Shown here piece after piece: positions 16,868-24,672 of a stretch of DNA of 64,000 nt. Origin of the DNA: Oscillospiraceae bacterium. GTDB lineage: Bacteria > Bacillota > Clostridia > UBA1381. Position 1 is the stretch's first letter. Each line of letters opens with the position of its first letter. The notes under the pieces are model-generated. The model was not told the DNA's origin and searched no databases. It saw only the letters and a program-made list of their open reading frames with translations. The position numbers were made by a program, and so were the translations under genes. The stretch spans positions 1 to 64,000 of the forward strand of contig JAFLUB010000009.1 of the NCBI GenBank assembly GCA_022509025.1, in the 5' to 3' direction.

Positions 16868-17326
16868 GTGATGAAAAAAATACTTTCTCTTTTGTTTGCA
16901 TTTGTCTTTCTGACAGCCGCAGCTCTCTATTATGTGTCCGATAATAGCGTCTATGCGGTTAATGCGTCAGCGAATGATAAACAACTGCTCGCGCGCGCTG
17001 TAAACGGCGAAGCGCGCGGAGAACCTTATGAGGGGCAGGTTGCCGTTGCGGCTGTTATATTGAACAGGGTAAATCATTCGTCGTTTCCGAATACCATTTC
17101 AGGTGTAATCTATCAGCCGGGAGCGTTCACAGCGGTGAGCGACGGACAGATAAATGTCCCGATAGACACAAATTCAACTGTGTATAAAGCGTGTAATGAC
17201 GCGCTTAACGGCTGGGACCCGACAGGCGGGGCGATTTATTACTTTAACCCGGACACGGCAACAAATGCATGGATATGGTCGCGTCCGCTTATAGTACAAA
17301 TAGGAAAACATAGATTTTGCAGTTAG
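16868..17326 (+). CDS. sleB: Spore cortex-lytic enzyme SleB-type cell wall hydrolase
   Basis: The 152-residue protein has an N-terminal signal peptide and one SleB hydrolase domain (Hydrolase_2) from about residue 35. The domain has the ARAVNGEARGEPYEGQVAVAAVILNR motif with catalytic Glu, FPNTISGVIYQPGAFTAV, and GGAIYYFNPDTA. The N-terminal peptidoglycan-binding domain of Bacillus SleB is absent, as is common in Clostridia. SleB is a lytic transglycosylase that breaks down cortex during germination and depends on YpeB, which is encoded 15 bases downstream. The start is GTG 16868 or ATG 16871, both served by the AAGGAGG site. Confidence 0.92.
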   Translation: MMKKILSLLFAFVFLTAAALYYVSDNSVYAVNASANDKQLLARAVNGEARGEPYEGQVAVAAVILNRVNHSSFPNTISGVIYQPGAFTAVSDGQINVPIDTNSTVYKACNDALNGWDPTGGAIYYFNPDTATNAWIWSRPLIVQIGKHRFCS

Positions 17327-17341
17327 GAGGAACAGAAAGTA

Positions 17342-18694
17342 ATGGAGAGAACAAGAAATATACATGTATGGGCATATAGCGTGCTTATCGCGGGTCTTAT
17401 TGCCGCGCTTATCTGGGGATTTACAGCGTCAAAAAATGTCTCGGCTCTGGAAATATCAAATGAGAATCAGTACAACAGAGCGTTCCATGAGCTTGTGGGA
17501 TATGTTGAGGAGATTGATACGCTTCTTTCTAAGGCGCAGCTTACAAACAGTCCTGCGCACCTTGCTAAGATTTCAAGTGATATTTTCCGTCAGAGTGCGT
17601 CAGCTAAGTCGTGTTTGGGACAACTGCCGACAAATGAGGTTCAGCTTGATAACACATCAAAGTTTCTTTCACAGGTGGGTGATTATACCTATGTCCTGTC
17701 ACAATCCATGATAAATGGCGAAGAAATATCACAGGAGGCATACGATAATCTGGCATCATTGAATGAGTATGCCGCGAAGCTGAGCGAAACGCTTACAGAA
17801 ATGGAAAACAGGGTTTACAGCGGTGAGCTGCGTATTTCGGATACAGGAAGAAGAAGCAAGGGTACTGTTGCCGACGCTGCCGGCGGCGGAATACTGGAGG
17901 ATTTGGAGAATGTGGAAAAATCCTTTGAGGGATATCCGTCGCTCATATACGACGGACCTTTTTCGGAGCATATTGAGAACAGAACGCCGGCGATGCTCGA
18001 AAACGCTTCTGACATTTCATCGGGAGAAGCTCTCACTAAGGCGGAGGAGTTTCTCAATACGCGTGACGAACTCATTCTTGAAGGTATGTCGGAAAATACA
18101 GCAATACCGACCTACACTTTTGTAAAAAACACTGACGATGGTGAGATTACGGTAAGCGTAACGAAAAAAGGCGGATATATCCTGTCATATCTCAACAGCA
18201 GAATGGTGGGAGAAGAAAAGCTAAACGTCGAGGAAGCGACAGAAAAAGCATCTGATTTCCTTCAGGAAAAAGGTTTTTACAGTATGCAGAACAGCTACTA
18301 TGAAAAATCAGGAAGTATAGCGACAATCAATTTTGCGTATGTGCAGGATAATGTAACCTGCTACAGTGATCTTGTTAAGGTGAGAGTAGCGCTTGATACG
18401 GGAGAAGTAGTAGGACTTGAATCAAAGGGATATATAATGAACCACTCAGAAAGAGAGCTGATGCCTCCGGCGCTCACAATGGAGGACGCTCAAGCAAGAG
18501 TATCTACGGGTCTTGAAGTTTCGGGAACGAAGCTGGCTCTTATTCCTAAGGATAGTATGCGCGAGGTTCTGTGCTATGAATTTAAAGGCGCATTCTCAGG
18601 CAAGAACTTTCTTGTGTATGTAAACGCGGAAACCGGACGCGAGGAGGAAATATTCCTTTTACTTGAATCAGAAGAGGGAATATTGACAGTTTAA
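17342..18694 (+). CDS. ypeB: Germination protein YpeB
   Basis: YpeB is an inner-spore-membrane protein required to hold and protect SleB. The 450-residue protein has a single N-terminal membrane segment (residues about 10-28), then an extracytoplasmic region with ENQYNRAFHELVGYVEEIDTLLSKA typical of the family, and C-terminal PepSY-like repeats (from about residue 230; GEALTKAEEFLN, LNVEEATEKASDFLQEKGF, LTMEDAQARVS). Its place directly after sleB matches the conserved bicistronic operon. The ATG lies 5-12 bases after an AGGAGGAAC site. A strong terminator follows. Confidence 0.94.
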   Translation: MERTRNIHVWAYSVLIAGLIAALIWGFTASKNVSALEISNENQYNRAFHELVGYVEEIDTLLSKAQLTNSPAHLAKISSDIFRQSASAKSCLGQLPTNEVQLDNTSKFLSQVGDYTYVLSQSMINGEEISQEAYDNLASLNEYAAKLSETLTEMENRVYSGELRISDTGRRSKGTVADAAGGGILEDLENVEKSFEGYPSLIYDGPFSEHIENRTPAMLENASDISSGEALTKAEEFLNTRDELILEGMSENTAIPTYTFVKNTDDGEITVSVTKKGGYILSYLNSRMVGEEKLNVEEATEKASDFLQEKGFYSMQNSYYEKSGSIATINFAYVQDNVTCYSDLVKVRVALDTGEVVGLESKGYIMNHSERELMPPALTMEDAQARVSTGLEVSGTKLALIPKDSMREVLCYEFKGAFSGKNFLVYVNAETGREEEIFLLLESEEGILTV

Positions 18695-18703
18695 GATGTA
18701 AAA

Positions 18704-18730
18704 AAGGAGCCGCATTGGGTGCGGCTCCTT
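18704..18730. terminator. Terminator between ypeB and hydG
   Basis: AAGGAGCCGCA (18704-18714) pairs perfectly with TGCGGCTCCTT (18720-18730) around TTGGG. A-rich sequence flanks both sides, so it best serves the convergent hydG transcript and probably also ends ypeB. Confidence 0.8.
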
Positions 18731-18738
18731 AAAAATGC

Positions 18739-20157
18739 TTAAAATCTGAAATCTCTTTTGCCCTCTTCTATTTCCTCAAGATATCTTTCGGCAATGCCTC
18801 TGACTTTGTCATTCGGCACTTTTTTCATTTCCTCTTGAATCAGCTTTTCACCTGTTTCGCGTGTTTTTTCTGACGCGTAGTCAACCAGGTATTCTTTAAG
18901 AGTCATAAGCGCGTTCGGCTGACAGCAGTTCTGTATCGCGCCTGTTTTGGCAAGCGACATAAAGCGGTCGCCGGTACGTCCTTCTCTGTAGCAGGCGGTG
19001 CAGAATGACGGTATATATCCAAGCTCCATAAGCCAGTTAACAACCTCGTCAAGCGTGCGTGTGTCGCTTCTGTCGAATTGCGCGGTGTTGTTTTCCTCCG
19101 TTTCAGGCTCAACGTATCCGCCGACGCTTGTGCTTGACGCGCCGCTTATCTGCGATATTCCAAGCTCCAAAGCCTTTTGTCTGTTCTCCGCACTCTCGCG
19201 AGTGGAAACAATCATTCCTGTATACGGAACTGCAATTCTCAGTATAGCAATGATTTTTTGCCAGATTTCGTCAGGAACGGCATTTGAAAAATCGTCCACG
19301 TCAATATCATCTGCCGGGCATATTCTCGGCACGCTTATCGTGTGCGGACCCACGCCATGAACTGCTTCAAGATGCTCCGCGTGCATGATTATTCCAACAA
19401 GCTCATACGCGTATGTGTCAAGACCGAACAGCACGCCCAGTCCGACATCGTCAATACCGCCCTCCATCGCTCTGTCCATTGCTTCCGTGTGATAGTTATA
19501 GTCATGCTTTGGTCCGGCGGGGTGCAGTTCCTCATAATTTTTCTTGTTATATGTTTCCTGGAACAGTATATACGTTCCAATGCCTGCGTCCTTGAGTTTT
19601 TTATAATTTTCAACCGTGGTTGCCGCAATATTGACATTGACACGTCTTATTGCGCCGTTTTTATGCTTTATGCTGTAAATTGTGTTTATGCACTCAAGTA
19701 TATATTCAAGCGGATTATTCACGGGGTCTTCTCCGGCTTCAAGCGCGAGGCGCTTATGCCCCATATCCTGAAGAGCGATTGTTTCCGCCTTAACCTCCTC
19801 CTGAGTAAGCTTTTTACGGCATATATGCTTGTTTTTTACATGATAGGGGCAGTAAACACAACTGTTGATGCAGTAATTTGAGAGATAGAGCGGAGCGAAC
19901 ATAACTATTCTGTTTCCGTAAATGTCCTGCTTTATCTTTCTTGCGAGCGAATACATCTTTTCATTTAAATCATCGTAATCGCAAGCTAAAAGAAGCGCCG
20001 CTTCTCTGTGCGTGATACCCTTTAAGTCCTTTGCGCGCTCTATTATTGATTCAATAAGCGCTCTGTCTGTTTTGTTTTCTTCGGCAAATTTCAATGACGA
20101 TAATATTTCTTCGTCACTGATGAATTCGTCGGCGTTCATTGATTTTGGATTATACAT
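18739..20157 (-). CDS. hydG: HydG, [FeFe]-hydrogenase H-cluster radical SAM maturase
   Basis: HydG is a radical SAM tyrosine lyase that supplies CO and cyanide ligands for the H-cluster. The 472-residue protein has the CX3CX2C radical SAM motif in LSNYCINSCVYCPYH, the catalytic core (LALEAGEDP, ILFQETYNKKNYEELHPAG), and the C-terminal cluster motif CTACYREG followed by CCQPNALMTLKEYL. The C-terminal Cys cluster separates HydG from ThiH. The ATG at 20157 follows AAGGAGG; an upstream extension of the frame lacks support. No hydE, hydF or hydrogenase gene lies in the window, so this maturase gene is separated from its partners. Confidence 0.95.
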   Translation of the reverse strand: MYNPKSMNADEFISDEEILSSLKFAEENKTDRALIESIIERAKDLKGITHREAALLLACDYDDLNEKMYSLARKIKQDIYGNRIVMFAPLYLSNYCINSCVYCPYHVKNKHICRKKLTQEEVKAETIALQDMGHKRLALEAGEDPVNNPLEYILECINTIYSIKHKNGAIRRVNVNIAATTVENYKKLKDAGIGTYILFQETYNKKNYEELHPAGPKHDYNYHTEAMDRAMEGGIDDVGLGVLFGLDTYAYELVGIIMHAEHLEAVHGVGPHTISVPRICPADDIDVDDFSNAVPDEIWQKIIAILRIAVPYTGMIVSTRESAENRQKALELGISQISGASSTSVGGYVEPETEENNTAQFDRSDTRTLDEVVNWLMELGYIPSFCTACYREGRTGDRFMSLAKTGAIQNCCQPNALMTLKEYLVDYASEKTRETGEKLIQEEMKKVPNDKVRGIAERYLEEIEEGKRDFRF

Positions 20158-20253
20158 GTTTTTCCTCCTTGGTCTATCCGGTATTTTCAAAATCCTTATC
20201 GCCGGAATATACATATATTTTACCGCAAAAAATGCGTAAAATCAATAGAAAAA

Positions 20254-20305
20254 GAAAAACGGTGATTAAAAATGAAGTGAAATTCATTTCTAATCGCCGT
20301 TTTTC
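20254..20305 (-). terminator. Long hairpin terminator after the SASP gene
   Basis: GAAAAACGGTGATTA (20254-20268) pairs with TAATCGCCGTTTTTC (20291-20305) with one wobble. The interior can also pair (AATGAA/TTCATT). On the minus strand it lies after the SASP gene and before hydG. Confidence 0.7.
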
Positions 20306-20350
20306 AATATAGGTTAAAATTTCATGATATACGATTTACTTCAGAATGAC

Positions 20351-20542
20351 TTACTTCAATCTGCTTTCGTAATCTGTAATCATCTTTTTAACCATCTGAC
20401 CGCCTATTGAACCGGCCTGCTTAGAAGTAAGGTCGCCATTATAACCCTGCTTAAGAGTAACGCCTACCTCGTTAGCTGCTTCCATCTTGAACTTGTCCAT
20501 AGCCTGCTTAGCCTCAGGCACCTGAATCTTGCTTCTGCTCAT
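20351..20542 (-). CDS. Alpha/beta-type small acid-soluble spore protein
   Basis: This 63-residue protein coats and protects DNA in dormant spores and is degraded by the Gpr protease at germination. The sequence shows the two conserved alpha/beta SASP blocks: MDKFKMEAANEVGV (including the Glu-rich helix near the protease site) and LTSKQAGSIGGQMVKKMI. The ATG at 20542 is preceded by a GGAGGGAAAAG site; the frame is open further upstream but unsupported. A promoter with sigma-G features lies at 20616-20645. It is transcribed alone and ends at a long hairpin. Confidence 0.93.
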   Translation of the reverse strand: MSRSKIQVPEAKQAMDKFKMEAANEVGVTLKQGYNGDLTSKQAGSIGGQMVKKMITDYESRLK

Positions 20543-20615
20543 TTCTTTTCCCTCCTTAAAAACCAAAGTCCTTAATCTATTTAAATTTTGTGTCGAATTT
20601 CATCGACCACAATAC

Positions 20616-20645
20616 TATTTTGTACACAGACAAAAATAATATTCA
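20616..20645 (-). promoter_or_regulatory. Possible sigma-G promoter of the SASP gene
   Basis: On the minus strand, TGAATA (20645-20640) and CAAAATA (20622-20616) are 17 bp apart. This resembles the forespore sigma-G pattern (TGMATA and CATAMTA) expected for SASP genes. It is inferred from resemblance only. Confidence 0.45.
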
Positions 20646-20702
20646 AAAATTTATTAGTAATATTTAACTTAATAACCGGTTGAAAAAAATGACGTATAGT
20701 GA

Positions 20703-21036
20703 TATAATAACCTCACAGCGTTACCAAAAGCAAAGCTTTTGACGCTTGAGAGAACATTGAATCATAATGCTGCGCACACGTTGCGTGCTTGCAGTTATGA
20801 TTAAATAACCTCACAGCGTTACCAAAAGCAAAGCTTTTGACGCTTGAGAGAACATTGAATCATAATGCTGCGCACACGTTGCGTGCTTGCAGTTATGATT
20901 AAATAACCTCACAGCGTTACCAAAAGCAAAGCTTTTGACGCTTGAGAGAACATTGAATCATACTTTGCACACCACAATGCGCCTTCAGCGCAAGCGGTGT
21001 CGAACGCTTTCGCGTTCTGCAAATATATGATATAAT
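20703..21036 (+). repeat. Tandem array of three two-hairpin structured repeats (98-bp unit)
   Basis: Unit boundaries (ATAACC followed by TCACAGCG) recur at 20707, 20805 and 20903, a period of exactly 98 bp. Each of the first two units has hairpin 1 (AGCGT, tacc, AAAAGC, aaa, GCTTTT, g, ACGCT) and hairpin 2 (AATCATAA to TTATGATT with CTGC/GCAG and GCACAC/GCGTGC inside). The third unit keeps hairpin 1 and the outer stem of hairpin 2 (ATCATA 20957-20962 with TATGAT 21026-21031), but its interior is replaced by two new hairpins, giving a three-way junction. It fills the 500-base gap upstream of the ClC gene. The last boundary carries TATAAT (21031-21036), which may be that gene's -10 box. Confidence 0.85.
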
Positions 21037-21077
21037 TTGTATGATAATAATATAATTTATAAAAAGGAGCGGTTTTA

Positions 21078-22343
21078 ATGATTAAAGAAATTATTATTCA
21101 AAAATTAAAATCAGCGTTTAATTATTTGACCGTGTTCTTAAAATGGGGATTTATCGCAGTGATAATAGGCGGAGTAGGCGGCGTTGTGGGCGCGCTTTTC
21201 CATGCGAGTGTATTGCATGCTAATGAGCTTTTTTCAAAATACGATAAGCTTATTCTTCTCTTGCCGTTTGGCGGTCTTTTGATTGTCGCTATATATAAGA
21301 AGTGCAAAATGCTCGGCAATAAGGGGACGGACAGTATACTTGCTTCAATAAGAAGCGATGAAGGTGTTCCGTTTTGTCTTGCTCCTCTTATATTTATAAG
21401 TACGGTAATAACTCATCTTTTAGGAGGAAGCGCGGGAAGAGAGGGCGCTGCTTTGCAGCTTGGCGGAAGCATAGGCAGCAGTATAGGTAAATTATTCCGG
21501 CTTGACTCGAAAGATATGCACATGGTTATAATGTGCGGAATGAGCGCGGTATTTTCGGCGCTGTTCGGCACGCCGATAACAGCTGCGTTTTTTGCTCTGG
21601 GTGTAACAAGCGTCGGAATAATGTACTATTCAGGACTTGTCCCATGTCTTATGTCGTCACTTACAGCATATATAATAACCACAATGATAGGTATTAAACC
21701 GACCCATTTTATTATACTTGGTATACCGTCTGTTTCGGCAATGAATATATTGAAGACTATACTTATAGCTGCGCTGTGCGCGGAGCTGAGTATTATTTTC
21801 TGCACTGTAATGCACTACACTGCCCGGTATTTAAAGATATGGTTTAAAAATCCATATTTACGTATTTTTATCGGCGGAATTATCATTATTGCCCTTACTT
21901 ATCTATTGGGAACAAGGGATTATAACGGTTCGGGAATGAATATTATAGAAAGAGCAGTGACATTGGGACGAGCAAACGGTTGGGACTGGGTGCTGAAAAT
22001 AGTGTTCACCGCCGTTACGATAGGAGCCGGGTATAAGGGCGGAGAAATTGTGCCGACATTCTTTATCGGCGCGACCTTCGGCTGCTTTATAGCCGGACTA
22101 ATCGGCATTTCTCCGGGCTTCGGCGCGGCACTGGGTATGATTTCGATGTTCTGTGGTGTACTTAATTGTCCGGTGGCTTCAATAATACTGAGCATTGAAA
22201 TATTCGGCGCCCAAGGGTTTATTCTTTTCGCCGTGGCTACGGGTGTAAGCTATATGCTTTCCGGCTATTACGGACTGTACGGAAGTCAAAAGATAGTATA
22301 TTCAAAATTAAGAGATGAATATATAAATGCAGACACCAAATAA
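21078..22343 (+). CDS. ClC-family chloride channel or H+/anion antiporter
   Basis: The 421-residue membrane protein has the ClC fold. Visible signatures are LLGGSAGREGAALQLGGSIGS, holding the gating Glu in GREG, and GGEIVPTFFIGATFG, which corresponds to the GxFxP anion-binding loop. There are about 10-12 hydrophobic segments. No CBS domains follow, so this is the short bacterial type. Transport mode (channel or proton-coupled) and ion preference cannot be settled; the Ala-Ala after GREG differs from the usual Pro. The start follows AAAAAGGAGCGG. It lies directly downstream of the structured repeat array, which may form its 5' leader. Confidence 0.88.
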   Translation: MIKEIIIQKLKSAFNYLTVFLKWGFIAVIIGGVGGVVGALFHASVLHANELFSKYDKLILLLPFGGLLIVAIYKKCKMLGNKGTDSILASIRSDEGVPFCLAPLIFISTVITHLLGGSAGREGAALQLGGSIGSSIGKLFRLDSKDMHMVIMCGMSAVFSALFGTPITAAFFALGVTSVGIMYYSGLVPCLMSSLTAYIITTMIGIKPTHFIILGIPSVSAMNILKTILIAALCAELSIIFCTVMHYTARYLKIWFKNPYLRIFIGGIIIIALTYLLGTRDYNGSGMNIIERAVTLGRANGWDWVLKIVFTAVTIGAGYKGGEIVPTFFIGATFGCFIAGLIGISPGFGAALGMISMFCGVLNCPVASIILSIEIFGAQGFILFAVATGVSYMLSGYYGLYGSQKIVYSKLRDEYINADTK

Positions 22344-22350
22344 ACAACGC

Positions 22351-22435
22351 GGAAAAGATACAAGCAGATTGCCGTTTTGAGGAACGCCGACGTATGTGTA
22401 TTATACGTGGTATTCCGAAAAATGGTGATATGCGC
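22351..22435 (+). repeat. Dispersed hairpin repeat, copy 1 (family shared with 43591-43699)
   Basis: The segment begins GGAAAAGATACAAGCAGATT and ends CCGAAAAATGGTGATATGCGC. It matches the reverse complement of 43610-43692 almost base for base except for the centre. There the sequence forms a different hairpin (ACGTAT/ATACGT here, GTAC/GTAC in the other copy). It lies between the ClC and CmpB-family genes. Confidence 0.75.
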
Positions 22436-22467
22436 TGCATATGTGTCGTGTAGAACGGAGGATAAAA

Positions 22468-23268
22468 ATGATTTTAGGATTTTCAATTTACGAGATAATA
22501 AACTTGTTTTTTATTTACGGCTTTCTTGGCTGGTGCGTTGAGGTCGCATACTGCGGTCTGGAATGTGGAACGTTTGTCAACAGGGGATTTTTAAATGGTC
22601 CGATATGCCCGATTTACGGAGTTGGGGGAGTTATTGTTGTTTTGTGCCTGACTCCGATATGCGATAATATAATTTTATTGTTTTTAGGCTCTGCACTTCT
22701 CACAACTATACTTGAGCTAATCACAGGATTCGCACTGGATAAGATATTTCATGCGCGTTGGTGGGATTATTCAGAGGTGCCGTTTAACCTTAACGGGTAT
22801 GTCTGTCTGAAATTTTCGGTGTACTGGGGTTTGGTTTGTATTGCGCTTATGCGTGGAATACATCCTGTGATATTCGGCTTTGTAGAGCATATTCCGCATT
22901 TTCTCGGAGTGATAGCTCTTGTATTCTTAGCCGTGGTGTTTATCACTGACGCGGTGATTACAGTGCTTACGATTAACAAGCTGACAAAGCGTATGAAGCT
23001 TATGAATGAAATCGCAGAGAAGATACACAGCGTTTCAGACGATATAGGCGAACACGTTTATGAGGGGGCTGTACATATAGCGCATAAGGGCGAGGAAATC
23101 CGCAGTAAGCATAAAGAAGAACTTGAGGAACTCAAAGAAAAATATACTGCAATGGTTAATGAAAGACATCTTTTGCAAAGACGTATTATTAAGGCTTTCC
23201 CGAATATACGGCTGCATAAACATAATGAACATCTTGATAAACTGAAAGAAAGAATATCTAAAAAATAA
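22468..23268 (+). CDS. Membrane protein of the ABC_trans_CmpB family (PF06541-like)
   Basis: The 266-residue protein has five or six membrane helices in its first 170 residues. It carries the family features YGFLGWCVEVAY, NRGFLNGPICPIYGVGG, and the ARWWDYSEVPFNLNGYVCLKFSVYWG stretch. The C-terminal 90 residues are charged and predicted helical (coiled-coil-like), ending in KERISKK. The family is annotated as a putative ABC-transporter component, but I know of no firm biochemical role and none is claimed. The ATG at 22468 is preceded by ACGGAGG; an upstream in-frame ATG at 22441 lies in the repeat's tail and lacks a site. Confidence 0.8.
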   Translation: MILGFSIYEIINLFFIYGFLGWCVEVAYCGLECGTFVNRGFLNGPICPIYGVGGVIVVLCLTPICDNIILLFLGSALLTTILELITGFALDKIFHARWWDYSEVPFNLNGYVCLKFSVYWGLVCIALMRGIHPVIFGFVEHIPHFLGVIALVFLAVVFITDAVITVLTINKLTKRMKLMNEIAEKIHSVSDDIGEHVYEGAVHIAHKGEEIRSKHKEELEELKEKYTAMVNERHLLQRRIIKAFPNIRLHKHNEHLDKLKERISKK

Positions 23269-23302
23269 CGATAAGGGATTGACGTGGCAATCCCTTATCG
23301 TT
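23267..23302. terminator. Bidirectional terminator between convergent genes
   Basis: AACGATAAGGGATT (23267-23280) pairs perfectly with AATCCCTTATCGTT (23289-23302) around an 8-nt loop. Confidence 0.85.
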
Positions 23303-24011
23303 ATTTAATAAGAATTGAACTTAAAACTTTTTCCAAAACCGCTTTATCATAAGAATCAGGGTTATGAGCCTGAACAGATATACCGACTGTTCCGCTTGAA
23401 GTGTAATAGTGTATATATTCAGTCCACGATTTCTCTGAAAGGTACTGATAGAACCTATACCCTTTAATATCGTCATTTAATTCAAATGTTTCGAAATCCT
23501 TAACCTCACCATGCATTGTTATTCCGTCCTCGGCTATAGCGTTTATCACTTCTTCAAGCGTTGAATACTGAGTGTCTGATGGCATATAATTATACAGAAC
23601 AGATAAGAGGTAGTGGTTAAATCTTATTGTACATGTATCAGCGTTCGTGTCTTCATCAATGTGTACTCCTTCCGAAACAAATGCCTTTTCGGGAATTTGC
23701 ATATAGAAATTTTCTTTATCAGACACATACAGCTTCATACCTTCCTGTCTGTCTCTTATTTTATAATACTCCTCGCTGACTGTATCGCTTACCTCAAATT
23801 CTGCTTTTGGTATTTGAAACACCCGATATTCACGACTTCCTGCAATAGCAATGGTTGCTGCCACGCATATACAAGCGGCAATAAGTATAGCCGTTTTTAT
23901 TTTGAATCTCTTCCGTACATTTCCGCGTTCGGGAAGATTACTGAGTGTTTCCTTGAGCGCGTTGTGGAATGAATCCGGAGGATTCGGAAATTCGTTTTTG
24001 ATGTTATTCAT
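23301..24011 (-). CDS. Putative anti-sigma factor (single-pass membrane protein)
   Basis: The 236-residue protein has a cytoplasmic N-terminus of about 43 residues, one membrane helix (about 44-62, TAILIAACICVAATIAIAG), and an extracytoplasmic domain of about 170 residues with no family I can name. Its start overlaps the end of the ECF sigma gene by 8 bases, so the two are translationally coupled. That arrangement and topology are typical of an ECF sigma factor with its cognate membrane anti-sigma. The assignment rests on context rather than on a recognised anti-sigma motif. Confidence 0.7.
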   Translation of the reverse strand: MNNIKNEFPNPPDSFHNALKETLSNLPERGNVRKRFKIKTAILIAACICVAATIAIAGSREYRVFQIPKAEFEVSDTVSEEYYKIRDRQEGMKLYVSDKENFYMQIPEKAFVSEGVHIDEDTNADTCTIRFNHYLLSVLYNYMPSDTQYSTLEEVINAIAEDGITMHGEVKDFETFELNDDIKGYRFYQYLSEKSWTEYIHYYTSSGTVGISVQAHNPDSYDKAVLEKVLSSILIK

Positions 24012-24486
24012 TTTTATTCACCTCATTTTCGTTGAGTATAGATTTTAACATATTACGTCCCTTTGCCAAGCGGCTTTTAACAGTTCCGACAGGAATTTTA
24101 AGTATATCCCCAATCTCCTTAAGGGAATATCCTTCTATATAATGCAAAACAACTGCGAGTTTGACAGGAACATTCAATTTCATAATGGCTTCATATAAAT
24201 CTGAATAATCCGTTACGTCCGGTGATTCAATATCGGAATATTCATCATAAGACAGATGTTCAGTCTTGTTTTTTTGCATTCGATAACATTCATTAATTAC
24301 AATTCTGATAAGCCATGTTTTAAAATATTTATCGTTTCTAAGCTTGTGCAAATTTGTGTATGCCTTTATTACTGCTTCCTGTACCGCATCCTCACAGTCG
24401 GTATCACTCCTGATAATAGTTTTCGAGACATGGTATAGCGTGGTTTCTGCTTCAAGCACTGCTTTTATAAAGGTTTCCTTATCCAT
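24004..24486 (-). CDS. ECF-type RNA polymerase sigma factor
   Basis: The 160-residue protein has the two sigma regions of the extracytoplasmic-function class. Region 2 includes DTDCEDAVQEAVIKAYTNLHKLRNDKYFKTWLIRIVINE (promoter -10 recognition). Region 4 includes LAVVLHYIEGYSLKEIGDILKIPVGTVKSRLAKGRNML (helix-turn-helix for -35 recognition). Region 3 is absent, as expected. The downstream gene overlaps and is a likely anti-sigma. An ECF-like promoter lies upstream (24540-24569), which suggests positive autoregulation. The inducing signal is unknown, presumably envelope stress. Confidence 0.93.
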   Translation of the reverse strand: MDKETFIKAVLEAETTLYHVSKTIIRSDTDCEDAVQEAVIKAYTNLHKLRNDKYFKTWLIRIVINECYRMQKNKTEHLSYDEYSDIESPDVTDYSDLYEAIMKLNVPVKLAVVLHYIEGYSLKEIGDILKIPVGTVKSRLAKGRNMLKSILNENEVNKNE

Positions 24487-24539
24487 TTGCTACCCCCTCT
24501 TTTGTTCTGCAAGTAACATTCCGATTTGCCTGTACACTT

Positions 24540-24569
24540 ATTAGATACTTTTTATCATCAAAAAGTTCA
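24540..24569 (-). promoter_or_regulatory. ECF-type promoter, probably autoregulatory
   Basis: On the minus strand TGAACTTTTT is followed, 14 bases later, by TCTAAT (24545-24540). A GAAC-like -35 box and a TCTAA-type -10 box are characteristic of ECF sigma targets in Clostridia and Bacilli. No TTGACA-like element is present. This is inferred from pattern only. Confidence 0.5.
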
Positions 24570-24598
24570 TTAATTTATAACTTTTTTTGTATGATTGT

Positions 24599-24626
24599 AA
24601 AAAAAGGAGAATGCGAAGCATTCCCC
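24599..24626 (-). terminator. Terminator after the 420-residue exported protein gene
   Basis: On the minus strand a GGGGAATGC/GCATTCTCC stem closes a TTC loop, and is followed by seven T residues (24605-24599). It separates this gene from the ECF operon downstream. Confidence 0.8.
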
Positions 24627-24672
24627 CGAATTTACTATTACTGTTTTATTATGAATCTTTTTCGGCAGTTCT

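Noticed and set aside
19342-19881. Plus-strand frame of 179 codons within hydG
   Set aside because: It is antisense to the conserved HydG core and shows no homology or start signals.
20963-21077. Fluoride or other known riboswitch ahead of the ClC gene
   Set aside because: The structure there is the terminal unit of the repeat array. The conserved core of the fluoride element was not found.
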